59,191 bases of DNA from Comamonadaceae bacterium (GTDB lineage: Bacteria > Pseudomonadota > Gammaproteobacteria > Burkholderiales > Burkholderiaceae_C), in assembly GCA_015999985.1 (NCBI GenBank), contig JAECRA010000024.1:1-59191 (forward strand), given 5' to 3'. Both the position numbers and the translations under genes were made by a program. Positions 34,889-42,811 of the stretch are shown one piece after another; the first letter of the stretch is position 1, and each line of letters begins with the position of its first letter. The notes under the pieces are model-generated. The model was given only the letters and a program-made list of their open reading frames with translations. It had not been told where the DNA came from and did no database searches.

Positions 34889-35554
34889 TCAGCGAATGAT
34901 GGCAATTTTCTTGTGCAAGCGCTTGACCAGCCAGGACAGCGCATAGCAGAGGATGAAGTAAAGCACGGCAGCCAGCAGGTACATCTCTACGGGGCGGCCA
35001 TAGTTCTTACCGGCAGTCTCGAAACCTTTGAGCAAGTCATAGGCTCCGATAGCGTAGACCAGGGAAGTATCCTGAAACAGGATGATGGTCTGGGTGAGCA
35101 GCACCGGCAACATGTTGCGGAACGCCTGAGGCAAGATGACCAGCTTCATGTTCTGCCCGTAAGTCATGCCCATGGCCTGACCGGCGAACACCTGGCCACG
35201 CGGAATGGACTGGATGCCGGCGCGCATGATCTCGCTGAAGTACGCGGCTTCAAAAGCCACGAAAGTCACGATAGCGGAGTACTCCGCACCGATGGGCCTG
35301 CCAATCATGAAGGGCACCAACAGGAAGAACCAAAGGATCACCATCACCAGCGGAATGGAGCGCATGCCGTTGACGTAAATCGCTGCCGGCACGTCCAACC
35401 ACTTCTTGCCTGACAAGCGCATGAGCGCCAGGATGGTGCCGAAGAAGATACCGCCGAGCGTGGCGACAATGGTCAACATGAAGCTGAAATACAGCCCCTT
35501 GAGGATGAAGTTCTGGATCAGGTCCCAGTTGAGGATGGAAAAATCGAGATTCAT
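34889..35554 (-). CDS. gltK: Glutamate/aspartate ABC transporter permease GltK
   Basis: A 221-residue inner-membrane permease starting at the ATG 35554 with GGAGG ten bases upstream; the frame can be read from TTG at 35560. It has about five helices and the amino-acid permease EAA-type loop around EAAYFSEIMRAGIQSIPRGQ, VFAGQAMGMTYGQ and LPQAFRNMLPVLL. It follows the gltJ stop by two bases, so translation is coupled. It forms the translocation pore with GltJ. Confidence 0.95.
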   Translation of the reverse strand: MNLDFSILNWDLIQNFILKGLYFSFMLTIVATLGGIFFGTILALMRLSGKKWLDVPAAIYVNGMRSIPLVMVILWFFLLVPFMIGRPIGAEYSAIVTFVAFEAAYFSEIMRAGIQSIPRGQVFAGQAMGMTYGQNMKLVILPQAFRNMLPVLLTQTIILFQDTSLVYAIGAYDLLKGFETAGKNYGRPVEMYLLAAVLYFILCYALSWLVKRLHKKIAIIR

Positions 35555-35556
35555 GC

Positions 35557-36315
35557 TCAATGTCCTCCACCAGTACCAGCTGCTACGAAGCCGGGAACTC
35601 TGGAACGTTTTTCTATAAAGGCCATGATGCGGTTGATGACCAGCGCCGACATGACATAGAGAACCGTCACGCCCAGGTAGATCTCGATCGGACGCGAAGT
35701 TTCTTCACCTGCTTGCAAGGCAAACTGCGTCAGTTCCGGAATGGACACCGCGAAGGCTACTGCCGAGTTCTTGAAAATGTTCATGGACTCGCTGGTGAGC
35801 GGCGGAATGATGATGCGGTAGGCCATGGGCAAGATCACGTACCGGTAGTACTGGGGGGTAGTAAACCCCAGCGCCATGCCTGCATAACGTTGCCCCTTAG
35901 GCAGCGCCTGAACGCCTGAGCGCACTTGCTCGGCGATGCGCGCGGAGGTGAAAAGCCCCAGCGCCAACACCACCAGGATGAACGGCGGAAACCCTTTCAT
36001 CACAGGAATGAGAGCCGGAAGGACGTGGTACCAGAGAAAAATCTGCACCAGAAGCGGGATATTGCGAAACAGCTCAACCCATGTATTGCCGAAGCGCACC
36101 AACCATGGGCTGTCCGGCAAGGTGCGAAACACACCAATGATGGAACCCGCCAACAACGCAATGATGAGCGCCGTCAGAGATACTCCGACCGTCCAACCCC
36201 AGGCGGAAAACAGCCAATTGAGATAGGTGGGGTCGACCGCTGTACCAAAGCATCCGGCGACCACATCGCCGGTCAAGGTATCCTGACAGAATACCTTCCA
36301 ATCCATATTGAGCAT
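35557..36315 (-). CDS. gltJ: Glutamate/aspartate ABC transporter permease GltJ
   Basis: A 252-residue permease with GGGAGGAG before the ATG. The periplasmic N-terminal part (FCQDTLTGDVVAGCFGTAVD, PTYLNWLFSAWGWTVGVSLT) is typical of GltJ. The coupling loop is SARIAEQVRSGVQALPKGQR, YAGMALGFTTPQYYRYVILP. It lies 93 bp downstream of gltI, beyond a strong terminator-like hairpin, and leads into gltK. Confidence 0.95.
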   Translation of the reverse strand: MLNMDWKVFCQDTLTGDVVAGCFGTAVDPTYLNWLFSAWGWTVGVSLTALIIALLAGSIIGVFRTLPDSPWLVRFGNTWVELFRNIPLLVQIFLWYHVLPALIPVMKGFPPFILVVLALGLFTSARIAEQVRSGVQALPKGQRYAGMALGFTTPQYYRYVILPMAYRIIIPPLTSESMNIFKNSAVAFAVSIPELTQFALQAGEETSRPIEIYLGVTVLYVMSALVINRIMAFIEKRSRVPGFVAAGTGGGH

Positions 36316-36350
36316 CTCACTCCTCCCTTCAACGCGCCGTCCTTAGAACG

Positions 36351-36382
36351 AAAAACGCCCGCCATCATTTTCATGGCGGGCG
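36351..36382 (-). terminator. Intrinsic terminator/attenuator between gltI and gltJ
   Basis: On the minus strand CGCCCGCCAT (36382-36373) pairs with ATGGCGGGCG (36365-36356), giving a perfect 10-bp GC-rich stem with a 7-nt loop, then TTTTT (36355-36351). It sits 26 nt after the gltI stop. Partial read-through would set high binding-protein and low permease levels. Confidence 0.85.
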
Positions 36383-36408
36383 CAGCTTACGCTTGCGAGT
36401 GCGCCATG

Positions 36409-37305
36409 TTATTTCTTGGCGTAGTCTTCCATAGGCTTGTCGTTAGGCGTTGCCCAGGCAGCCTTGGTGCTATCTGACAGCGGCATGTTCAGTGCAGTGT
36501 TGGTTGGTGGAATGGGCTGCATGAACCACTTGTCATACAGCTTAGCCAGCGAACCGTCCTTGATCTGACGCACGATGCTGTCGTCAATAGCCTTCTTCAG
36601 CTTCGGATCATCCTTTGGCAGCATGCAGGCGATAGGCTCGACGCTGAGGACTTCACCCACGATGGCGTAGTCCTTGGGGTTTTTGGAAGTCGAGATGTTC
36701 TTGGCCAGAATGGAGCCGTCCATCACAAACGCATCAGCACGGCCAGTTTCCAGCAGCAAGAAGCTGTCTGCATGGTCTTTGCCCGTGACTTCCTTGAAAT
36801 CAACGCCATTGGCGCGCTCGTTCCTGCGCAGCGTTTGCACGGAAGTCGTGCCCGTGGTGGTGGCCACAGACTTCCCGTTCAGGTCCTTGATGGACTTGAT
36901 GCCGGAGTTGGCCTTGACTGCAATGCGCACTTCTTCCACATAGGTGGTAAATGCGAAAGCCACGTCTTTCTGACGAGTGAGGTTATTGGTCGTTGAGCCG
37001 CATTCGAAATCGATGGTGCCGTTTTGCACCAGAGGAACACGGTTTTGCGACGTGATGACCTGATAGTTGACTTTCAGGGTTGAGCCAAGCTGCTTGCCCA
37101 GGTCTTCGATGATGCGCTCGGCCATTTCGGTGTGGAAGCCGACGTACTTGCCACCACCGATGGTAAAGGCCAGACCGGAGGAATCACGCACACCCAGGTT
37201 CACGGCACCACGGGATTTGATCTTGGCCAGTGTGTCCACTGATTGCGCCACGGCGCCGCCAGCAACAAAAGAGAACGCCACCAAGGCGAGAAGATGTTTT
37301 TTCAT
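36409..37305 (-). CDS. gltI: Glutamate/aspartate periplasmic binding protein
   Basis: A 298-residue binding protein starting at the ATG 37305 (MKKHLLALVAFSFVAGGAVA, signal peptide; AAGGAT upstream). The longer frame to 37536 has no signal character. Family markers are SRGAVNLGVRDSSGLAFTIG, YVGFHTEMAERIIEDLGKQL, NGTIDFECGSTTNNLTRQKD and DSFLLLETGRADAFVMDGSI, all typical of GltI/DEBP. It delivers glutamate and aspartate to GltJK. The AAAAAAAAAG tract just upstream (37321-37331) and the AT-rich 37380-37470 probably hold the promoter. Confidence 0.95.
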   Translation of the reverse strand: MKKHLLALVAFSFVAGGAVAQSVDTLAKIKSRGAVNLGVRDSSGLAFTIGGGKYVGFHTEMAERIIEDLGKQLGSTLKVNYQVITSQNRVPLVQNGTIDFECGSTTNNLTRQKDVAFAFTTYVEEVRIAVKANSGIKSIKDLNGKSVATTTGTTSVQTLRRNERANGVDFKEVTGKDHADSFLLLETGRADAFVMDGSILAKNISTSKNPKDYAIVGEVLSVEPIACMLPKDDPKLKKAIDDSIVRQIKDGSLAKLYDKWFMQPIPPTNTALNMPLSDSTKAAWATPNDKPMEDYAKK

Positions 37306-37490
37306 GCGGATGATCCTTTGAAAAAAAAAGAAATGGCAGAAGCCCTGAGAACGCAATTCTACGAAGTGGGTCGTAAGCGTTAACCCGTATTTAGGAGATA
37401 CAAGAGCGAAATTCGCCAAAAAATTGACCTCCGTGCGAACTATTTGCTCAGACTTCTCTGTATCAATTTTCGTGCCTGAATTCAGGCGGG

Positions 37491-39395
37491 TCAAAGAATT
37501 TCTTGCGATTGCTCGGCATTCTGCTGCAATGCCCACATGTCCGCATAGCGTCCACGGGCCAGGAGCAGCTCCATGTGGGTGCCGCGCTCGATGATTCGGC
37601 CGTGCTCCATGACAAGGATTTGATGGGCATCGACTACGGTGGAAAGGCGGTGCGCAATGACCAGGGTGGTCTTGCCGCGCGCCGCATGCTGGATCTCCGC
37701 CTGAATGTCGCGTTCATTGCGCGAATCAAGGGCGCTCGTTGCTTCATCGAAGATCAGGATGGGAGGGTCTTTCAGCAGAGTGCGGGCAATCGCCACGCGC
37801 TGCTTTTCGCCGCCACTCAATTTGAGCCCACGCTCACCCACCATGCTTGCATAACCTTTGGGCAAGCTGGCAATGAGCTCATGGATGTGTGCTGCGCGGG
37901 CTGCCTGCTCCACCTGTGCGTCAGTCGCTTCCGGGCGGCCATACCGGATGTTGTAGGCAATGGTGTCGTTGAACAGCACCGTGTCCTGCGGCACGATGCC
38001 AATGGCACGGCGCACGCTGGATTGGGTCACACTGCGGATGTCCTGTCCGGCGATCAGGATTCGGCCTTGACCCTTGGGCTGGGCCGGAGCATTCGGATCC
38101 GCTGGTTGATTTCCTGATGCGCCTGCGCCTGCACCTACATCGTAGAAGCGGTAGAGCAAGCGAGCCAGCGTTGATTTTCCTGAGCCTGAGGGGCCAACCA
38201 CCGCCACCGTCTTGCCAGCGGGAATGGAAAAGCTCAAGTCATGCAGAATGGGCCGAGCCGGCTCGTAAGAGAAATCCACGTGCTCGAAACGAACGTCTAC
38301 CGGTCCATGGGTTCTAAGATCCTCCGCGCCAGGGGCATCTGCGACTTCGCGCTCGCGATCCATCAAGGTGAACATTTTCTCGAGATCGATCAGGTTCTGC
38401 TTGATCTCCCGGTAAATCACGCCCAGAAAGTTCAGCGGGATGTAGAGCTGAATCATGAAGGCGTTGATCATGACGAGATCACCCAAGGTCAGCTTGCCGT
38501 CTACCACGCCCTGCGTCGCCCGCCACAACATGGCAATGAGGCCCGTCGCAATGATGATCTGCTGGCCTGTGTTGAGCAGCGAGAGTGTGCTCTGGCTTTT
38601 CAGCCGGGCTATGCGCAGATGCTGCAGACTCTCGTCGTAACGCCTGGCCTCAAAATTCTCGTTGTTGAAGTATTTGACCGTCTCGAAATTCAACAGCGAA
38701 TCGATGGCCTTGCTGTGGGCAGCGGAATCAGACTCGTTGGCCTGGCGGCGGAACTGGGAGCGCCATTCGGTCACCGTCACCGTGAAAACGATGTAGACCC
38801 CCAGTGCACCCAATGTGATCCATGCAAAGCCGGGATCGAACTTCACCGCGAGGATGATGAGCACCATCGCCACTTCCACCAGAGTGGGCAAGATGGAATA
38901 GAGCGTATAGGAGATCAGCGATTCGATGCCACGTACGCCGCGCTCGATGTCCCGCGTCATGCCACCGGTCTGGCGTTCAAGATGAAAACGAAGGCTCAGC
39001 GCGTGAAGATGTTCGAAGGTTTGAAGCGCAATCTGCCGAGACGCGCCCTGCGTGGCTTTGGAGAAAACCAGCTCTCGCAACTCCGTGAACAAGGAGGTCA
39101 GCAAGCGCAGGCCTCCATAGGCCAACAGCAGTCCCGCTGGAACGACCAGCACCGCAGCCGGATCACCCGGCTTGAGGGTCATGCTGTCGACCAGATTCTT
39201 CAGAAGCACCGGCACGCTGACGTTGGCGACCTTGGCGCCAATCACGAACAGGAACGCGGCGCACACGCGCCACTTGTACTCCCACAAATAAGGAAATAGC
39301 CGTGCCAGGGTGCGCCAATCGGAGCGCGCCGCTGTGCCGCCCTTAGCTAATCCCTCTGACCGACCGGGAGAATTTTGCTCGCCGCCTCCGCGCAT
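37491..39395 (-). CDS. Atm1/ABCB7-type ABC exporter
   Basis: A 634-residue half-transporter with fused membrane and ATPase domains, the class that exports glutathione-linked sulfur compounds or heavy-metal conjugates. The N-terminal LFPYLWEYKWRVCAAFLFVI starts six helices. YFNNENFEARRYDESLQHLR and FGLSRQ-like elements (FHLERQTGGMTRDIERGVRG) match Atm1. ATPase motifs are [49 protein letters not shown] and ILIFDEATSALDSRNE. Between Walker A and RILIAGQDIR there is an unusual Gly/Ala/Pro-rich insert of about 25 residues. The C-terminus RGTHMELLLARGRYADMW is normal. It overlaps no neighbour; the thioesterase gene is divergent. Confidence 0.93.
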   Translation of the reverse strand: MRGGGEQNSPGRSEGLAKGGTAARSDWRTLARLFPYLWEYKWRVCAAFLFVIGAKVANVSVPVLLKNLVDSMTLKPGDPAAVLVVPAGLLLAYGGLRLLTSLFTELRELVFSKATQGASRQIALQTFEHLHALSLRFHLERQTGGMTRDIERGVRGIESLISYTLYSILPTLVEVAMVLIILAVKFDPGFAWITLGALGVYIVFTVTVTEWRSQFRRQANESDSAAHSKAIDSLLNFETVKYFNNENFEARRYDESLQHLRIARLKSQSTLSLLNTGQQIIIATGLIAMLWRATQGVVDGKLTLGDLVMINAFMIQLYIPLNFLGVIYREIKQNLIDLEKMFTLMDREREVADAPGAEDLRTHGPVDVRFEHVDFSYEPARPILHDLSFSIPAGKTVAVVGPSGSGKSTLARLLYRFYDVGAGAGASGNQPADPNAPAQPKGQGRILIAGQDIRSVTQSSVRRAIGIVPQDTVLFNDTIAYNIRYGRPEATDAQVEQAARAAHIHELIASLPKGYASMVGERGLKLSGGEKQRVAIARTLLKDPPILIFDEATSALDSRNERDIQAEIQHAARGKTTLVIAHRLSTVVDAHQILVMEHGRIIERGTHMELLLARGRYADMWALQQNAEQSQEIL

Positions 39396-39427
39396 GTTGG
39401 AAAATCGCCTTTCGTTATGTTTCCTAG

Positions 39428-39898
39428 ATGGTGCCCATGTCTCACATCACAAGCCCGCTCACCACGCATCTGCGCCCGCCCAATACAGAACCGGTGCAGG
39501 GCGAATCTGTGGAGTTGCCTTCAGATCATGTACTGGTCTTGAAGGTCATCCCACTTCCAGGGGACGCCAATGCCAATGGGGACATTTTCGGTGGTTGGGT
39601 CATGGCTCAGGTCGATCTGGCAGGCTCTGTGTTGCCGGCCCGCTATGCCCAGGGGCGCATGGCCACGGTGGCCGTCAACCAATTCGTCTTCAAACAGCCC
39701 GTTCGGGTGGGTGACATTCTGTCATTCCTGGCGAAAATGGAACGCATTGGCCGCACATCAATGACCGTCAACGTGGGGGTCTACGCAGAGCGATTCAACA
39801 ACCAGGGACGCTACATCAAGGTCACCGAAGCGCAGCTGACTTATGTTGCCATTGATGACCAAGGCAAGCCCAGGCCTGTACCCGTCAGCGACATTTGA
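39428..39898 (+). CDS. YciA-like acyl-CoA thioesterase
   Basis: A 156-residue single hotdog-fold protein; the ATG at 39437 (MSHITSPL) is an alternative start. DANANGDIFGGWVMAQVDLA carries the catalytic Asn-Asp region of the YciA/ACOT type, followed by VNQFVFKQPVRVGDILSFLA and GRTSMTVNVGVYAERFNNQG. It hydrolyses acyl-CoA to free acid and CoA. It is divergent from the Atm1-type exporter gene and convergent with the GNAT gene, separated from the latter by a perfect hairpin. Confidence 0.92.
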   Translation: MVPMSHITSPLTTHLRPPNTEPVQGESVELPSDHVLVLKVIPLPGDANANGDIFGGWVMAQVDLAGSVLPARYAQGRMATVAVNQFVFKQPVRVGDILSFLAKMERIGRTSMTVNVGVYAERFNNQGRYIKVTEAQLTYVAIDDQGKPRPVPVSDI

Positions 39899-39961
39899 CG
39901 CGCCTCCTGACGGACTCTGCCGCCAGGCCGACAGGGCACGCATGGCCGTCTTGCGATCCTT

Positions 39962-39982
39962 GCCAAGGCATACAGCCTTGGC
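39962..39982. terminator. Hairpin between convergent thioesterase and GNAT genes
   Basis: GCCAAGGC (39962-39969), ATACA, GCCTTGGC (39975-39982): a perfect 8-bp stem located 64 bp after the thioesterase stop and 14 bp after the GNAT stop. No T-run on either side, so termination may need Rho or be weak. Confidence 0.5.
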
Positions 39983-39995
39983 GGCGGCCCACGCC

Positions 39996-40535
39996 CTAGC
40001 CATCCACCGGCTGGGCTGGCGTGTCCAGAACCAGCTGGTAAAAAGCTACATCCAGCCAGCTTCCAAACTTGAAGCCCGCCTGCTTGATGGTGCCAGCGTG
40101 AACGAAGCCCAACTTGTCGTGCAGCGCAATGCTGCCCGCGTTGGTGGCATCAATAGCACCAATCATCACGTGCAGTTGCTGCACTCGCGCGGCCTCAATC
40201 AGCTTTTTCATCAGGGCAGGTCCCAAGCCCCGGCCACGATGGTCCTTGTGGACATAAACTGAGTGCTCGACTGAGTATTTGTAAGCCGGCCATGCGCGAA
40301 ATGTGCCGTAGCTGGCAAAGCCCAAGAGGCCTCCATCGTCATCCACCGCTCCGATCACCGGAAACCTCCCAGTTGCTTTCGCCGCAAACCAGCCCTCCAT
40401 GTTTTGCGGCGTGCGGGGATGGTAGTCATACAAAGCCGTCGAGTTAACTATCGCTTCATTAAAGATGCTGAGGATCGCCTGCGCATGCTCGTCGTGAGTA
40501 CAGGCAATGAATTTCACTTCAGTCAACGAACGCAT
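39996..40535 (-). CDS. GNAT acetyltransferase, phosphinothricin acetyltransferase-like
   Basis: A 179-residue N-acetyltransferase. The family run SIFNEAIVNSTALYDYHPRT, GFASYGTFRAWPAYKYSVEH and SVYVHKDHRGRGLGPALMKK (acetyl-CoA-binding RGRGLG) is characteristic of the Pat/Bar group, followed by GAIDATNAGSIALHDKLGFV. In bacteria such enzymes acetylate methionine derivatives or glufosinate-like amines; the true substrate is not evident. AAGG lies upstream of the ATG. Confidence 0.88.
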   Translation of the reverse strand: MRSLTEVKFIACTHDEHAQAILSIFNEAIVNSTALYDYHPRTPQNMEGWFAAKATGRFPVIGAVDDDGGLLGFASYGTFRAWPAYKYSVEHSVYVHKDHRGRGLGPALMKKLIEAARVQQLHVMIGAIDATNAGSIALHDKLGFVHAGTIKQAGFKFGSWLDVAFYQLVLDTPAQPVDG

Positions 40536-40699
40536 CTAGAGACCTTCTTGCGATGTATGTGAATGCCACTCAAAAATCCAGCGGCGCGCCATCATATCGG
40601 GGCAGCAGCAAGGCAAGTAGAACTACTTGAATAGGGAATGGTATAGAGCCGGGCAAGAGCGCTAGATAAAGGCGCGCCGCTTGCCCCACCGGTTGGCCG

Positions 40700-40847
40700 A
40701 CCCCGCCCAACCTTCCCCCATAGGGGGAGGGAACCAACATCAGAAGGCCGCGGAGCAGGCCATGCGTGAAACGCCATGGACGGACCTGCGCCGGCCATCA
40801 GCGTTGTCCCCCTTAGGGGGAAGGCACCGAAGGTGACTCAGGGGGGA
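40700..40847 (+). repeat. GC-rich intergenic repeat, copy E
   Basis: It contains CCTTCCCCCATAGGGGGAGG (40711-40730), AAGGCCGCGGAGCAGGCCAT, CCCCCTTAGGGGGAAGGC and GTGACTCAGGGGGG, and ends one base before the stop of the enoyl-CoA hydratase gene. It fills the space downstream of the fatty-acid cluster. Confidence 0.7.
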
Positions 40848-41612
40848 TCAAAGTTTGCTGAAATCCGGATATCTTTTTTCCATGAATGCGGTCATGGCTT
40901 CCCGTGCGGCGGGTTCGCCCAACATGCGACCGAAGCTGACAGCCTCTTCACCGATGCGCTTGAGCACTTCTTCCTGCTGGGCACCTTTCATGAGGCGCTT
41001 GGTCTCGATCAGGCTGGCTAGCGGCTTGGCAGCGAGCTTGCGCGCCTGCGCCTGCGCCAAACCATTGGCTTCCGAAGGCGGCACGATTCGGTTGATCAAA
41101 CCCACCTCCAATGCGGCTTCGGCAAAGAAGGGCTCGCCCAGGAGCAGCGCCTCGGCGGCCCGTTGATAACCGAACAGCCGCGGAGCAAGCAAGCTTGAAG
41201 CGGCCTCCGGGCACAGCCCGAGGTTGACAAAAGGCATGGAGAACGCCGCATTGTCACCTGCATACACCAGATCGCAGTGCATCAGCATTGTGGTGCCTAT
41301 CCCCACCGCAGGGCCACAAACAGCCGCCAGCAAAGGCTTGGGGAAAGTCGCGATGCCTTTAAGAAAGCGGAACACAGGCGCATCCATACCCTGTGGCTTG
41401 TTTGCCAGGAAGTCCTGAAGGTCGTTACCGGCCGAAAACACGGTCTCGTGGCCCTGAAGAACGACGACGCGGGTTTGGGGGTCCTTCGCTGCTTCCTCGA
41501 TGGCACTGGCCAGTGCGTCGTACATGGAAGTCTTGATGGAGTTCTTGCGGTCCAGGCGATTGAAGGTGAGCGTCAATACGCCGGCGTCGTGATGGGAAAG
41601 AATTTCGGACAT
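40848..41612 (-). CDS. Enoyl-CoA hydratase/isomerase family protein
   Basis: A 254-residue crotonase-fold enzyme. VLTLTFNRLDRKNSIKTSMY starts the fold. The oxyanion-hole segments are FSAGNDLQDF and VCGPAVGIGTTMLMHCDLVY. MPFVNLGLCPEAASSLLAPR shows the position usually held by one catalytic Glu (here Pro-Glu-Ala). The second catalytic Glu of classical hydratases (EgaakaGLV-type position, here FAEAALEVGLINRIV) is not obvious, so an isomerase is possible. AGGTCC precedes the ATG. Last gene of the fatty-acid cluster. Confidence 0.9.
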   Translation of the reverse strand: MSEILSHHDAGVLTLTFNRLDRKNSIKTSMYDALASAIEEAAKDPQTRVVVLQGHETVFSAGNDLQDFLANKPQGMDAPVFRFLKGIATFPKPLLAAVCGPAVGIGTTMLMHCDLVYAGDNAAFSMPFVNLGLCPEAASSLLAPRLFGYQRAAEALLLGEPFFAEAALEVGLINRIVPPSEANGLAQAQARKLAAKPLASLIETKRLMKGAQQEEVLKRIGEEAVSFGRMLGEPAAREAMTAFMEKRYPDFSKL

Positions 41613-41843
41613 TGAGGACCTGTTATTGGTGGTTGAAGGTACCCGGCCTGGCCGGGCAAGATAGGGGGCGGCAAGTCAGGCCAGCCGGGGCTTAAGCGAA
41701 GTACGCGGTGGTGAGAACCCAACGCGAATTTTCAATTCACGAAACGGTATGACCATCACCCAAGCAATCCTAAGCGATTGAGCTGATAAACCAGGGCCAT
41801 GCCGTGTCGGCCTTATTCGCCAGGGCTCGCGCCGCTTCTTTCG

Positions 41844-42713
41844 TCATTCCTTGTAATAGACGATCTGGTGCGTGGTGGCCAGAAGATGACCGGTCTCGCT
41901 CCATAACTGAGCGCTTTGATCGAAGAACCCATTGAAAAAAGATTGCGAACGTGCCTGGCCAAACAGAAAGCCTTCTCCCGTCGCGGCCAGTTCTTCTGGA
42001 CCTGCGTGGTAGTACACCGTCATGGATACGGTTCCAATAGGCGTCATGCGCGCCCTGCGTCGCCATATGCGAGGAAAAAATGCGTCAGCCAAAGCGGTGA
42101 GGCTGGCATAGTCTAGAGATCTAGGCGGATGGTCACGCAACCAGAGTTGTGTGAGGCTATCTGCTTCTGCGCCATCCCATTGCTTGGGAAGCGTTCCGGC
42201 CACCAGGCGCATATCGTAGGAACTTACCCAGCGCACGCGATCGGTGAAAGGGGCGCTAGGCACGCTGGAAGGCGGCAGCGCAGATGGCATGGCTTCATCC
42301 ACTGCGCCCCAGGTCGATCGGCGAACAGCCGTCACGGCCGTTGCGGTGAGCATGACCGTATCAAGGCCGTCAGTGCCGGTCTGCCATAGATTGACCGTCC
42401 AGTGCTGCGTCGATCTGTTGGTGCGCACCGGCCTCGCTTCGACGCGGAACGGACCATCGGCCAGCCCCGCCGCGAAATTGACCGTGAGCGAAATCGGATC
42501 GCCCAAACGCTGCGGATGCTGAAGTACCGCCTGCAGTGCCTGCGCGGCGGTGACCCCCCCAAACGGCCCCACCATATTGGCATAGGCCGGATGCGTATGC
42601 CCCTCGAACTCTCGGGGCAGTTCCGCGCCATGCTCGTCCGCTCGTGGCGCCAGAGGCACCAGCGCCATGGCTTCATCAAATGGATGACTGCTGACCTGAG
42701 ATGCGCGCGTCAT
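41844..42713 (-). CDS. Acyl-CoA thioesterase family protein, double hotdog
   Basis: A 289-residue protein with two hotdog halves. The first contains YANMVGPFGGVTAAQALQAV and DPISLTVNFAAGLADGPFRV, the second RSLDYASLTALADAFFPRIW and IGTVSMTVYYHAGPEELAAT. This matches the TesB-like 4HBT_3 thioesterases. It is on the same strand as the thiolase gene and 98 bp downstream of it, consistent with release of CoA from acyl intermediates in the same pathway. The following 231 bp up to the hydratase gene hold no recognised feature. Confidence 0.85.
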   Translation of the reverse strand: MTRASQVSSHPFDEAMALVPLAPRADEHGAELPREFEGHTHPAYANMVGPFGGVTAAQALQAVLQHPQRLGDPISLTVNFAAGLADGPFRVEARPVRTNRSTQHWTVNLWQTGTDGLDTVMLTATAVTAVRRSTWGAVDEAMPSALPPSSVPSAPFTDRVRWVSSYDMRLVAGTLPKQWDGAEADSLTQLWLRDHPPRSLDYASLTALADAFFPRIWRRRARMTPIGTVSMTVYYHAGPEELAATGEGFLFGQARSQSFFNGFFDQSAQLWSETGHLLATTHQIVYYKE

Positions 42714-42811
42714 GGTGCTCTTTCTGGGCTTTTTACTGTTGGAGTTCGTGAATTACCGGAGATGGCCTTTTCGGAAATCCTTGGATTTCCTCAGAGCCAT
42801 CGACACCGTAC

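Noticed and set aside
34451..35413. A 320-codon plus-strand frame across gltL and gltK
   Set aside because: Antisense to two well-supported transporter genes; no motifs.
38241..39299. A 352-codon plus-strand frame
   Set aside because: Antisense to the Atm1-type exporter, which has intact ATPase motifs.
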